From: Armatimonadota bacterium
GTDB lineage: Bacteria; Armatimonadota; Fimbriimonadia; Fimbriimonadales; Fimbriimonadaceae
Direction: 5' to 3'
NCBI GenBank assembly: GCA_016789105.1
Contig: JAEURN010000008.1
Coordinates: 124,001-188,000, forward strand
DNA length: 64,000 nucleotides
This document shows, piece after piece, positions 25,024 through 33,078 of this stretch. Within the stretch, counting starts at the first letter, position 1, and each line of letters opens with the position of its first letter. The translations under genes and the position numbers were made by a program. The notes beneath the pieces were generated by a model, which saw nothing but the letters and a program-made list of their open reading frames with translations, was not told the origin of the DNA and made no database searches.

Positions 25024-26379
25024 TCACCCTTCGTATTGTTTGGTGATCAGGTTCGCTTCAAGTTGGCGCATGGTTTCCAGGGCGACGCTGACCATGATGA
25101 GGAGCGACGTGCCGGCAACCAAACCGATTGTCCGGGCGAGCTGCGGGATGACGACGGGCAGGATGAACTGCGTCAAAGCCGCCACTGCTAAGAACACCGC
25201 GCCGATGAACGTGATGCGCGAGACGACACCATTGAGGTAATCCCGAGTCTGTTTGCCCGGCCGAATCCCCTGGATGTAACTGCCGCCGCGCTTGAGGTTG
25301 TCGGCAATGTCTTCAACGTTGTATTGGAGGGCAGTCCAGAAATAGGTGAAGAAGAAGATCATGAGCAGGTAAACCGCCGCCCCGAGATACCCTTTGGGTG
25401 TCGTGAAGTTCGGGGACATGAACTCTGCGATCGTCGTCAAAATCTGGTGCGGGGCCGAATCGGTCGGGAACATCGCCGAAAACTGCGCCGGCAGGTACAC
25501 CAACGTGATGGCGAAGATGATGGGGATGACCCCGGCCATGGCCACGGCGATCGGCAGGTAACTGACCTGCCCACCCATGGCTTTTGTGCCGAAGTTCCGG
25601 CGCATATGCTGGATGGGGATGCGCCTTTGGCTGATCGTGAACAGCACGATGAACCAAGTCGTGGCAAAGAAAATCGCAATAAGGGCCACCACCTGCCAGA
25701 TTTGGACTTGGCCGGTCGTCACCCCTTCAAAAAGGCCCTGGACGATCGCGGGGAGCGAGATCACGATCCCGGTGAAGATCAAAACCGAAATGCCGTTGCC
25801 CACACCCCGCTCGCTGACCTGCTCGCCGAGCCACAAAAGCAGCATGGAACCCGCCGTCCAGAACAGGATGATCAACGCTCGGTGGAGCGGTTGAACCTGC
25901 AAGAGCGCTGGACCCATCGCGGTGAGAAGGCCGAGACCTTGAAACACGCAAAGGCCGATGGTGAGGAACCGGGTTCGCCGGTTTTGTTGGCGGCGGGCAT
26001 ATTCCCCGCCCTCTTTCATCTCTTCTTTCCATTGCGGAATCCCATAAGTGAGAACTTGCAAGATGATGGAGGCGACGATATAAGGGTTGAGCCCGAGGGC
26101 AAAAATGGAAATGCGTTTAAACGCCCCGCCGCCGATGGTGTTGATGATCTGGAACATCGGGTTGTTCCGAACCAAATCTTCGATGGCGGTTGGGCTGATG
26201 CCGGGGACGGGGACGGGGATGTTGACGCCGATGGCGTACACCGCCAAGATCAACAAGATGAACTGCAGCCGAGACCGCAGATCATCGTCCGCCCATGCGA
26301 GGCGGAGCGTCTCGAACAGAGAGAACCGGAGACCTTTATCCCCAGCCCCCCGCTTAGACCCCGACCCGGCGTAGCTCAC
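25024..26379 (-). CDS. secY: Protein translocase subunit SecY
   Basis: SecY is the channel of the Sec translocon. The 451-residue protein has ten predicted membrane helices. Motifs include IPVPGISP, the plug-region segment [31 protein letters not shown] in the cytosolic loop, and [17 protein letters not shown] near the C-terminus. It overlaps rplO by 4 nt. Its motor SecA is encoded at 33-36 kb in this window and its insertase partner YidC at 41-42 kb. Confidence 0.98.
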   Translation of the reverse strand: MSYAGSGSKRGAGDKGLRFSLFETLRLAWADDDLRSRLQFILLILAVYAIGVNIPVPVPGISPTAIEDLVRNNPMFQIINTIGGGAFKRISIFALGLNPYIVASIILQVLTYGIPQWKEEMKEGGEYARRQQNRRTRFLTIGLCVFQGLGLLTAMGPALLQVQPLHRALIILFWTAGSMLLLWLGEQVSERGVGNGISVLIFTGIVISLPAIVQGLFEGVTTGQVQIWQVVALIAIFFATTWFIVLFTISQRRIPIQHMRRNFGTKAMGGQVSYLPIAVAMAGVIPIIFAITLVYLPAQFSAMFPTDSAPHQILTTIAEFMSPNFTTPKGYLGAAVYLLMIFFFTYFWTALQYNVEDIADNLKRGGSYIQGIRPGKQTRDYLNGVVSRITFIGAVFLAVAALTQFILPVVIPQLARTIGLVAGTSLLIMVSVALETMRQLEANLITKQYEG

Positions 26380-26816
26380 AGGGTGACGACCTCACCGCCG
26401 GCTTTTTCGATGGCGGCCTGAGCTGTTTTGCTGAATTTGTGGGCTTGTACCGTGAGTTTGTGGCTGAGCGTACCGAAGGCGAGCACTTTGAGCCCGTCTT
26501 TGAGGTCGCTCATGACACCCCTCTCGACGACGAGCTGGGGAGTCACCGTTTCGCCGGCCTTGAAGAACTTCTCCAGGTCGTCTAGGTTGACGATGGCGTA
26601 TTCCTTGTGGTTGATGTTCCGGAAGCCCTTTTTGACGGGGAGCCGGCGGTGGATCGGGGTTTGCCCACCTTCGAACCAGTTGGGGATTTGCCGCCGGGCT
26701 TTTTGCCCTTTGGTGCCCCGGGTGGCGGTTTTGCCCTTCCCGCTGCCGATACCGCGGGCAATCCGGCGCTTGCGCTTGGTGGATCCCGGGTTGGGGGTCA
26801 GATCGTTCAAATTCAT
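26376..26816 (-). CDS. rplO: 50S ribosomal protein L15
   Basis: The 146-residue L15 begins [20 protein letters not shown] with [21 protein letters not shown], the basic glycine-rich extension that threads into 23S rRNA. The globular C-terminal part includes [20 protein letters not shown]. It is followed by secY and preceded by rpmD after 3 nt, in canonical spc order. Confidence 0.98.
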   Translation of the reverse strand: MNLNDLTPNPGSTKRKRRIARGIGSGKGKTATRGTKGQKARRQIPNWFEGGQTPIHRRLPVKKGFRNINHKEYAIVNLDDLEKFFKAGETVTPQLVVERGVMSDLKDGLKVLAFGTLSHKLTVQAHKFSKTAQAAIEKAGGEVVTL

Positions 26817-26819
26817 GGT

Positions 26820-27263
26820 TTAAGCCTCTTCAGATTTTTTCTTGGTCGTGCGCTTCGGCTTGGCTTCGGCGGATTCGGCAGCCTTCTTGGGGGCTGCTTT
26901 TTTGGCCGGCGTCTTTTCGGCTTTTTCAGCCTTTTCCGCCTTGGGGGCAGCCGCTTTGGTTACCTTCTTTGCCGGTTTCATCTCGGGAGATGTCACGGCT
27001 TTGACGGCGGCAGGAGCTTTTGCCAGGCGGGCGGCCTTCTTTTCTGAGGCAGCCTTGCCGTCGCGGCGCCGCCGGACGACTTCGCCTTCGGCGAGTTCTT
27101 CGACGAGCAGCAGATGCTTGACCTTGTGGATCATGCCCCGGATGGACGGGGAGTCGTCGAACGTGTTGCTGCTCCCGATCTTGTTGAGCCCCAATGCCTT
27201 GACCGTGGCGCGGTTGCGCGGGGTGTTGGCGATTTTGCTTTTGACAAGGGTGACCTTAAGCAT
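26820..27263 (-). CDS. rpmD: 50S ribosomal protein L30 with long Ala/Lys-rich C-terminal extension
   Basis: Residues 1-60 are a normal L30 (MLKVTLVKSKIANTPRNRAT, SSNTFDDSPSIRGMIHKVKH). The reading frame continues about 87 residues with alanine-, lysine- and glutamate-rich low-complexity sequence (KVTKAAAPKAEKAEKAEKTP and similar), making 147 residues against the usual 60. The tail resembles histone H1-like or SPBKAW-type tails and may bind rRNA or nucleoid DNA. The ATG at 27263 overlaps rpsE by 8 nt. Confidence 0.94.
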   Translation of the reverse strand: MLKVTLVKSKIANTPRNRATVKALGLNKIGSSNTFDDSPSIRGMIHKVKHLLLVEELAEGEVVRRRRDGKAASEKKAARLAKAPAAVKAVTSPEMKPAKKVTKAAAPKAEKAEKAEKTPAKKAAPKKAAESAEAKPKRTTKKKSEEA

Positions 27264-27837
27264 GGCGGTTGTCAGACTCCTCTTTGCGGGCCTTGGCGAG
27301 CCAGGGCACCAGTTCGTTGGCATCGGCGCCGCGCCGCTTGGCGGCATCTTCCGGCGCTTCCATCTCCCGGAAGGCTTTGATCGTCGCATAGGCGAGGTTG
27401 ACGCCGTTGCGGCTGCCCAGGCATTTGGCCAGAACGTTGTGAACCCCGGCGGCTTCCAGACACTGGCGGACGGCCGAACCGGCCTTGACGCCGGTCCCCG
27501 GCGATGCCGGGCGCAAGATCACGCGGGCCGAACCGTGCTCAGCCTCGATCTCGTGCGGGATGGTCTCGCCAATCAGGTGCACGTCGAACATGTTTTTGCG
27601 GGCGGCTTCTTCGGCCTTGCGCAAAGCATCTGGGATGTTGCGGGCTTTGCCGATGCCGAGCCCCACCTTGCCCCGGTTGTCGCCAACGACGACGGTCATC
27701 GACCAAGAGGCGGTCTTCCCGCCTTTGTTGGTCTTAAAGACTTTGTTGGATCGGATAACGCGCACGTCGTATTGCGGGCCGTCCGTATTCCTCAGGGCCG
27801 ACTGGCGCCGGCCGACGATGCGTGGTCCACGTGCCAT
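27256..27837 (-). CDS. rpsE: 30S ribosomal protein S5
   Basis: The 193-residue S5 has the N-terminal double-stranded RNA-binding domain (VFKTNKGGKTASWSMTVVVG, GKVGLGIGKARNIPDALRKA) and the C-terminal domain (VILRPASPGTGVKAGSAVRQ, GVHNVLAKCLGSRNGVNLAYA). It contributes to decoding fidelity and helicase activity at mRNA entry. Start is the ATG at 27837, 1 nt after the rplR stop. Confidence 0.98.
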   Translation of the reverse strand: MARGPRIVGRRQSALRNTDGPQYDVRVIRSNKVFKTNKGGKTASWSMTVVVGDNRGKVGLGIGKARNIPDALRKAEEAARKNMFDVHLIGETIPHEIEAEHGSARVILRPASPGTGVKAGSAVRQCLEAAGVHNVLAKCLGSRNGVNLAYATIKAFREMEAPEDAAKRRGADANELVPWLAKARKEESDNRHA

Positions 27838-27838
27838 G

Positions 27839-28192
27839 TTAGAACTCCAATCCGCCTTCGCGGGCTCCGTCAGCAAGGCCAGCGATCGTGCCATGGTATT
27901 GGAATCCGCCGCGGTCGAACACCACGGCTTTCACCCCTTTTTCCAAGGCGCGCTTGGCCACTGCCTGGCCAACGAGCTTTGCCCCCTCGACGGTGTCGGT
28001 CGCCTTCAGGTCTTTCTCAGTCGTGCTTGCCGCGGCCAACGTGTGGCCGCTCACGTCGTCGATGACCTGGGCGTAAAGGTGCTTGGTGCTGCGGAAGACC
28101 GCCAAACGCGGGCGCTCGGCCGTGCCAGCAAGGAATTTGCGGATGCGCTCATGCCGCACCTTGCGCATAAAAGATCGGGTTTTGACTGACAT
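27839..28192 (-). CDS. rplR: 50S ribosomal protein L18
   Basis: L18 binds 5S rRNA in the central protuberance. The 117-residue protein has [20 protein letters not shown], the standard [20 protein letters not shown], and the C-terminal [20 protein letters not shown]. It lies 14 nt after rplF and 1 nt before rpsE. Its 5S partner L5 (rplE) is absent from this cluster. Confidence 0.98.
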   Translation of the reverse strand: MSVKTRSFMRKVRHERIRKFLAGTAERPRLAVFRSTKHLYAQVIDDVSGHTLAAASTTEKDLKATDTVEGAKLVGQAVAKRALEKGVKAVVFDRGGFQYHGTIAGLADGAREGGLEF

Positions 28193-28206
28193 TGTTTCGC
28201 TCCTGG

Positions 28207-28761
28207 TTACTTGCCGGCCCTCTTACCCGGCCGGGTTCGGACGACCTCGCCTTTGTAGCGAACGCCTTTGCCCTTGTAGGGGTCGGGTTTGCGCACTTTG
28301 CGGATGTCGGCGGCGATTTGGCCAACCAAGGCTTTGTCGATGCCGCTGACGTTGATCGTCAGGGCTTGACCCTTTTCTTGCTTGGGGACATCGAAAGTGA
28401 TGCCTTGGGGCGCGGCGATCTCGACCGGGTGGCTATAGCCGAGGTTGAGCAACAAGCCGTTGCCCTGCACAGCAGCCCGGTAGCCGACCCCATGGATTTC
28501 AAGGGATTTGCTGTGGCCTTCGGTGACGCCGACAACCATGTTTTGGATCAGGGTCCGCGCCAAACCATGCTGGGACCGGTTTTCGCGTTCGTTGTCCGGA
28601 CGCTCCACGCGGAGCTCGCCGGCCTCTTGGACGACCGTCAGCTTGGGGTGAATGTGTTGCTTGAGCTCACCTTTGGGGCCCTTGACGGTGACGACGGCAT
28701 TGGAAACGTCGACCGTGACCTTGTCTGTGATCTTGATGGGTTTCAATCCGATACGGGACAT
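28207..28761 (-). CDS. rplF: 50S ribosomal protein L6
   Basis: The 184-residue L6 has the duplicated fold beginning [20 protein letters not shown], the [20 protein letters not shown] strand block, and the C-terminal signature [20 protein letters not shown] with GKRAGK at the end. L6 lies near the sarcin-ricin loop. It follows rpsH by 13 nt. Confidence 0.98.
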   Translation of the reverse strand: MSRIGLKPIKITDKVTVDVSNAVVTVKGPKGELKQHIHPKLTVVQEAGELRVERPDNERENRSQHGLARTLIQNMVVGVTEGHSKSLEIHGVGYRAAVQGNGLLLNLGYSHPVEIAAPQGITFDVPKQEKGQALTINVSGIDKALVGQIAADIRKVRKPDPYKGKGVRYKGEVVRTRPGKRAGK

Positions 28762-28774
28762 TCTTCAATCCTCC

Positions 28775-29170
28775 TTAATACACCTGGCAGAGGACTTCGC
28801 CGCCGATCCGTCGTCGGCGCGCCTCCCGGTCGGACATGACTCCCTGGCTGGTGGTCAACACCAGCGTTGCCAAACCGCTGCGCACGGGGCGGAGTTCGCC
28901 GGCACCTCGGTAGACCCGCAAACCGGGCGTGCTGACCCGCTTGATGCTGCGGATCACCGATTTGCGGCGGGAATCGTACTTCAAATGAACGCGCAAAACC
29001 GGGAACTTCTCGTCTGTCAACAACTCGTGACTGGAAACAAACCCTTCCTGCTCAAGGATCTTCACGATCTCAAGCTTGATCTTGCTCATGGGGACATCGA
29101 CGTGCATGTGGCTGGCGGTCAAACCGTTGCGGATGCGCGTGAGGAGGTCGGCGATGGGGTCGCTGTGCAT
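28775..29170 (-). CDS. rpsH: 30S ribosomal protein S8
   Basis: The 131-residue S8 shows DPIADLLTRIRNGLTASHMH at the N-terminus, KFPVLRVHLKYDSRRKSVIR in the middle, and the C-terminal LVLTTSQGVMSDREARRRRI GGEVLC-type ending. S8 nucleates the 16S central domain and in E. coli represses its own operon. It follows rpsN by 22 nt. Confidence 0.98.
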   Translation of the reverse strand: MHSDPIADLLTRIRNGLTASHMHVDVPMSKIKLEIVKILEQEGFVSSHELLTDEKFPVLRVHLKYDSRRKSVIRSIKRVSTPGLRVYRGAGELRPVRSGLATLVLTTSQGVMSDREARRRRIGGEVLCQVY

Positions 29171-29192
29171 AGTGCTCCTTGAAACAGCCCGC

Positions 29193-29495
29193 TTACCAGC
29201 TGGACTTTTTCACTCCTGGCAAAAGCCCGAGGTGCGCCTTTTCGCGCAAGGTCTGGCGGCAAACGCCGAAATACCGGTAGTACCCCTTGGCGCGGCCGGT
29301 TTCGGCGCAGCGGTTGTAGCGGCGCGCTTTGAACAGGCGGTTCTTGATCCGCGTCTCTTCCAAGGCTGCCAAAGCCTGGGCGCGCTGCTCCTTGTTCAGC
29401 GATTGATCGAGCTCGATTGCGGAAAGCTTGGCTTCGTAATCCGCCCAGCGCGCTTCCACCTTGCTATGCTTGTTGATGAGGCATTCTTTGGCCAT
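29193..29495 (-). CDS. rpsN: 30S ribosomal protein S14, long form with a half-lost zinc motif
   Basis: The 100-residue S14 is the long form (C-minus length). The C-terminal half has [20 protein letters not shown] and ends [12 protein letters not shown]. The zinc-binding type needs CxxC...CxxC; here only the first cysteine of each pair remains (RCAET and GVCRQ), so zinc binding is unlikely. It is the first gene of the minus-strand cluster. The usual upstream genes rplN, rplX and rplE are not there; the strand switches at 29727. Confidence 0.96.
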   Translation of the reverse strand: MAKECLINKHSKVEARWADYEAKLSAIELDQSLNKEQRAQALAALEETRIKNRLFKARRYNRCAETGRAKGYYRYFGVCRQTLREKAHLGLLPGVKKSSW

Positions 29496-29726
29496 ATATC
29501 CACCCACCGTTCCCAGACTGGTTTGAGCGGGGCGGGCCTTTGCAACACCCCCTCACCTGGCCTGTGGCCTGGTTGTGACGCCCCGCGCAAGCGGGACAGG
29601 AGCGGATGGTACCCCCGAGGAACCCGCTGCCCGGGGAAATCCGGCGAATCTGAGCCAGGAGTCCCGGATAAATCGCCAAAAATAGACGGGCTCCCGGGCA
29701 ACCAATAGGACTTCTGTTCTACTAGA

Positions 29727-31730
29727 ATGTCAGATGGGATGCAATCGATCGACGAAAAAATCGGACTGGGGCAGTCCGCTTTGGACCAGGGAGACAACCA
29801 AGAAGCCCACCGGATCTTCACCGAGGTCGTCAACGAAAACTCAGAGAAGTGGATGGCCTGGAGGGGGCTGGGGTTTGCCAACATCGGCCTAGGGAAAACC
29901 GCCGAAGCCATCGAAGCATTCGGCAAAGCCACCCTCATTAGGACCGACGACGTCGACAGCCAGTACGGCTATGGGGTCGCCTATCAACTCAACGGCGACC
30001 ATGCCAAGGCCATCAAAGCTTTTGAAGAATCGCTGAGGCACAACCACAAACACAAGCCCAGCCAAGAGGCCATCTGCGTCTCACTGCTCGCCCAAGTCCA
30101 ACATATGAAGGACATCGGCAACCTCCTCGCCGTCGAGGAGTACCTGGAAAAGGCCCACAAATTTGCCCCGGAAAACCAGGACGTCACCATCCAGCTCTTC
30201 CGCTATTACCAACAAACCGGGCAGGCCGTCAAACTCGACTCCGCGATCACCGAAATGAAGCGGCACGAGATCCCCGTCCCTGAGGCCGCGGACTATGCCC
30301 CGGTAGAAGAAGCGGCTGCGGCCGCATTACCAGAAACCGTCGCCGAACTCGAAGCCCTGACGGCGGCGAACCCCAACCACTGGCAAGCTTGGCGCGCCAT
30401 CGGCAACCTCCAGCTCGATGCCGGCAAACCCCAAGCCGCCCACGACGCCTTTAAAAAAGCCACCGTCATCCGGCCAGACGACGCCGACAGCCAATACGGC
30501 TTTGGCCAGGCGTTACAAGACCTTGGCGAGCATTCCCACGCCATCCACGCCTTTGAAGAAGCCCTCCGACACGATAAGAACCACCCCCAAGCCAAAAAAT
30601 CGCTCACTAAATCGCTGATGGCCTACGTTGACCACATGCGGGAGATCGGCAACTTGCTCGCCGTCGAGCAATACCTGGAGCGGGCGCATAAAAACGACAT
30701 CTCCGATGCCAACGTCACCGCCCAGCTGATGGGCTACTACGACGAAACCGGGCAGGGCGGCAAAAAACACGTGATCATCAAGGATTTAGAGGCGCACGGG
30801 CTCCCTGTGCCCGAACCGGCCAAGCCCAGCGAAGTCGGCCATATGCCCAGCGAGAGGGCGGCCGAAGCCGCCGTTGAAATCGATGGCGTCGATGCCCTCC
30901 GCGCCCACCTCGCCGAAAACGGCGAGGATTGGCGAAACTGGCGAAAATTGGGTTTCGCCCTCTTGGAATCCGGCGACAACCAAGGAGCCCACGATGCTTT
31001 TAAGAAGGCGACCGTCGTCCGCATCGACGACGCCGATTCCCAATACGGTTTTGGGCTCAGCCTTCAGCGGATGAACGATCACAACCACGCCATCCACGCT
31101 TTTGAAGAAGCCCTGAGGCACAACCCCCAACACCCAGATGCCAAGGCGGCCCTCAAAACTTCCTACCTGGGTTACTGTGACCACATGCGGGAGATCGGCA
31201 ACCTGCTCGCCATCGAGCAGTTCATGGAAAAGGCCTTCAAAATCGACCCGTCGGACCACGTGGTCGGGCAAAAGCTGTTCGACTACTACCGTGAAACTGG
31301 GCAAGGTTCAAAAGCGGCAAAAGTCGGCCAAGAAATCGGGATCGTCTCGGCCGAAGAAGCCGCTGCCGCCAACACTCCTCCCGACAACACCTCAGACGAC
31401 CTGTTGCTGCCCCAAGAAAAACAGTACCAGCGCGAGGGGGAACCCGAGCCGGCGAAAACGACGGCCACCCAACAAGTCTCGGACATCCCCGCCATGCTGC
31501 CCTGCCCTGGCTGCAAACAGCTGATGCCCTCTCGGTCGCGCACGTGCCCCCATTGCTCCCGGCTCGTTGACGCCATCGGGGGGACTATTCTTCGCGGCAA
31601 CGAATCCGATAAGAAGAAAAAACCGGAATCAGCTGGCTCGGCCGGCAAGCGCTCGGGTTGTGGGGGCGTGATGATGGCTTTGATGCTGCTCAGCATCCTG
31701 GCCGCAACCGCCGCCGCCACCGTGCGCTGA
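29727..31730 (+). CDS. Tandem-module TPR protein with zinc ribbon and C-terminal membrane helix
   Basis: The 667-residue protein has three tandem modules of about 180 residues (starting near residues 43, 218 and 400). Each contains TPR units ending DxDSQYGxG and AIxAFEExLRH, plus the diagnostic HMxxIGNLLAVEQYLEKAHK. They are followed by a zinc ribbon (CPGCKQLMPSRSRTCPHCSR near residue 592) and a final hydrophobic helix (MMALMLLSILAATAAATV). TPRs suggest a protein-binding scaffold. A TAGAAT -10-like box at 29723-29728 overlaps the first ATG, so the in-frame ATG at 29739 may be the real start. Function unknown. Confidence 0.85.
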   Translation: MSDGMQSIDEKIGLGQSALDQGDNQEAHRIFTEVVNENSEKWMAWRGLGFANIGLGKTAEAIEAFGKATLIRTDDVDSQYGYGVAYQLNGDHAKAIKAFEESLRHNHKHKPSQEAICVSLLAQVQHMKDIGNLLAVEEYLEKAHKFAPENQDVTIQLFRYYQQTGQAVKLDSAITEMKRHEIPVPEAADYAPVEEAAAAALPETVAELEALTAANPNHWQAWRAIGNLQLDAGKPQAAHDAFKKATVIRPDDADSQYGFGQALQDLGEHSHAIHAFEEALRHDKNHPQAKKSLTKSLMAYVDHMREIGNLLAVEQYLERAHKNDISDANVTAQLMGYYDETGQGGKKHVIIKDLEAHGLPVPEPAKPSEVGHMPSERAAEAAVEIDGVDALRAHLAENGEDWRNWRKLGFALLESGDNQGAHDAFKKATVVRIDDADSQYGFGLSLQRMNDHNHAIHAFEEALRHNPQHPDAKAALKTSYLGYCDHMREIGNLLAIEQFMEKAFKIDPSDHVVGQKLFDYYRETGQGSKAAKVGQEIGIVSAEEAAAANTPPDNTSDDLLLPQEKQYQREGEPEPAKTTATQQVSDIPAMLPCPGCKQLMPSRSRTCPHCSRLVDAIGGTILRGNESDKKKKPESAGSAGKRSGCGGVMMALMLLSILAATAAATVR

Positions 31731-31750
31731 CATGGACAAGGGGGATCCCA

Positions 31751-32350
31751 GTGGATCAGGCAGGGAATGAGGGTGGTGAGCTGGGAAGGGAAGGGCAAGG
31801 TCACTCCCAGGGCCAAATCAGCCAGACGCACAATCCGCACGCCCCGCCTCCTGGCCAACCATTTGCCGCGGGCGGGATGCCGGTCATGGTGCCCTGCCCA
31901 GCCTGCCGTCAGATGATGCCGGGCCGGTCGCGCCTTTGTCCCCATTGCGGGAAGATGGTCGACCCGGCCACCGGAGCGGTTTTGAGCGGCAAAGCCGACC
32001 AGATCAAGGCCTCCCAAGCCGAAATCGTTTACCGGGCCCTTTCGATCCTCCGCATCGTCGCCGGAGTGGCTCTGCTCGTGACCGGTTTCTTTTTGCCGGT
32101 AGTCGGTGCTCTTTTGATGATCACAGGAGCCTGGTTCGTTTTGAGTGGGATTGGACTGCTCGCCGAAGCCGAATGGGTGCAAATGTTGGTCTACTGGGGG
32201 AGCCTTTTGGGCTGTTGCGCCGCCATTTGGGGAATATTCAACGCCCTCACCTTCAATTCCCCCGCTGGGCTGATTTCCAATGCGGTTTCGTTCGCACTCA
32301 ACGCGGCAACCATGTGGGCGATCTCCAAGATCTCCGACATGGGGGCTTGA
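31751..32350 (+). CDS. Zinc-ribbon membrane protein
   Basis: The GTG at 31751, preceded by AAGGGGG, gives 199 residues. A flexible Gly/Gln/Pro N-terminus leads to CPACRQMMPGRSRLCPHCGK (near residue 56), nearly identical in pattern to the zinc ribbon at the end of the preceding TPR protein. Three to four membrane helices follow (ILRIVAGVALLVTGFFLPV, then ALLMITGAWFVLSGIGLL). The shared knuckle and 20-nt spacing indicate a functionally linked pair, perhaps a membrane complex. No known family is recognised. Confidence 0.78.
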   Translation: MDQAGNEGGELGREGQGHSQGQISQTHNPHAPPPGQPFAAGGMPVMVPCPACRQMMPGRSRLCPHCGKMVDPATGAVLSGKADQIKASQAEIVYRALSILRIVAGVALLVTGFFLPVVGALLMITGAWFVLSGIGLLAEAEWVQMLVYWGSLLGCCAAIWGIFNALTFNSPAGLISNAVSFALNAATMWAISKISDMGA

Positions 32351-32418
32351 CAGTGCGTTAACCAGGACCTGTAAACCCAAGGGGGGCGGAAACGTCACTC
32401 AATTTGAGGTTTTGGAAA

Positions 32419-33024
32419 ATGGATGCCACACAGCATATCGCCCAGGGCAAGCAGTTCCTGCACGCCCGGCAGTTCCGCCCGGCGGTCGAGAGCTTTCGGG
32501 CCGCCGTCGACTTGGCCCCCCGGTCGGTCGAGCCTCTCATGGGCCTGGGGTTCGCCCTTCACGCCTCTGGTAACCCGGGGGCGGCTTTGTGCGCGTTCCA
32601 AGAAGCCCTCACCATCAACCCGAACCAGGCGGAACTCCACTTTGGCCACGGGCTCGCCTTGATGGAAACAGGGGATCCCTACCGGGCGATCCGTGAATTC
32701 AAACGGACCTTGGAGCTGGCACCGGAACACCGCGTCTGCCGAGACATGCTCAAAAAGGCCTTGGTGCTACATACCAAGGAGCTTTTCGAACAAAAGAACT
32801 TTGTTTGGGCCGAGCAGATGATCCAAGACCAGTTGGAATTGGACGAACACGACCCCGACGCCTTGGCCCAAATGGTCGACTTGAAATACCGGATGACCGA
32901 ATACGAAGAAGCCAAGCGGCTGTTCCGGGATTTGGCCGAACACAAACCCGACTACCCGGGCCTTGTCGAGTTGGCGGACAAGCTCGGGCTCCGGCGCCAA
33001 AAGGAACGCGGCTGGCTCTACTGA
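32419..33024 (+). CDS. TPR repeat protein
   Basis: The 201-residue soluble protein has about four TPR units: AQGKQFLHARQFRPAVESFR, PLMGLGFALHASGNPGAALC, ELHFGHGLALMETGDPYRAI, and a C-terminal helical stretch containing ALAQMVDLKYRMTEYEEAKR. The ATG at 32419 follows GAGG by about 10 nt; a TTG five codons upstream is less likely. It closes the three-gene plus-strand group with the two zinc-ribbon proteins. It probably mediates protein-protein contacts; the partner is unknown. Confidence 0.85.
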   Translation: MDATQHIAQGKQFLHARQFRPAVESFRAAVDLAPRSVEPLMGLGFALHASGNPGAALCAFQEALTINPNQAELHFGHGLALMETGDPYRAIREFKRTLELAPEHRVCRDMLKKALVLHTKELFEQKNFVWAEQMIQDQLELDEHDPDALAQMVDLKYRMTEYEEAKRLFRDLAEHKPDYPGLVELADKLGLRRQKERGWLY

Positions 33025-33030
33025 TAAACA

Positions 33031-33067
33031 ACAATCCCCCGGGCTTTTGATTTGTCCGGGGGATTGT
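33031..33067. terminator. Bidirectional terminator between the TPR gene and secA
   Basis: ACAATCCCCCGG and CCGGGGGATTGT form a perfect 12-bp stem with a 13-nt loop in the 54-nt convergent gap. Neither side has a long T-tract (minus side GTTTATC), but the stem is strong and placed to stop both transcripts. Confidence 0.7.
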
Positions 33068-33078
33068 CTCAGGTCGGC

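Noticed and set aside
25324-26421. Plus-strand open frame (365 codons) opposite secY
   Set aside because: Antisense of the conserved secY; charged low-complexity product without a domain.
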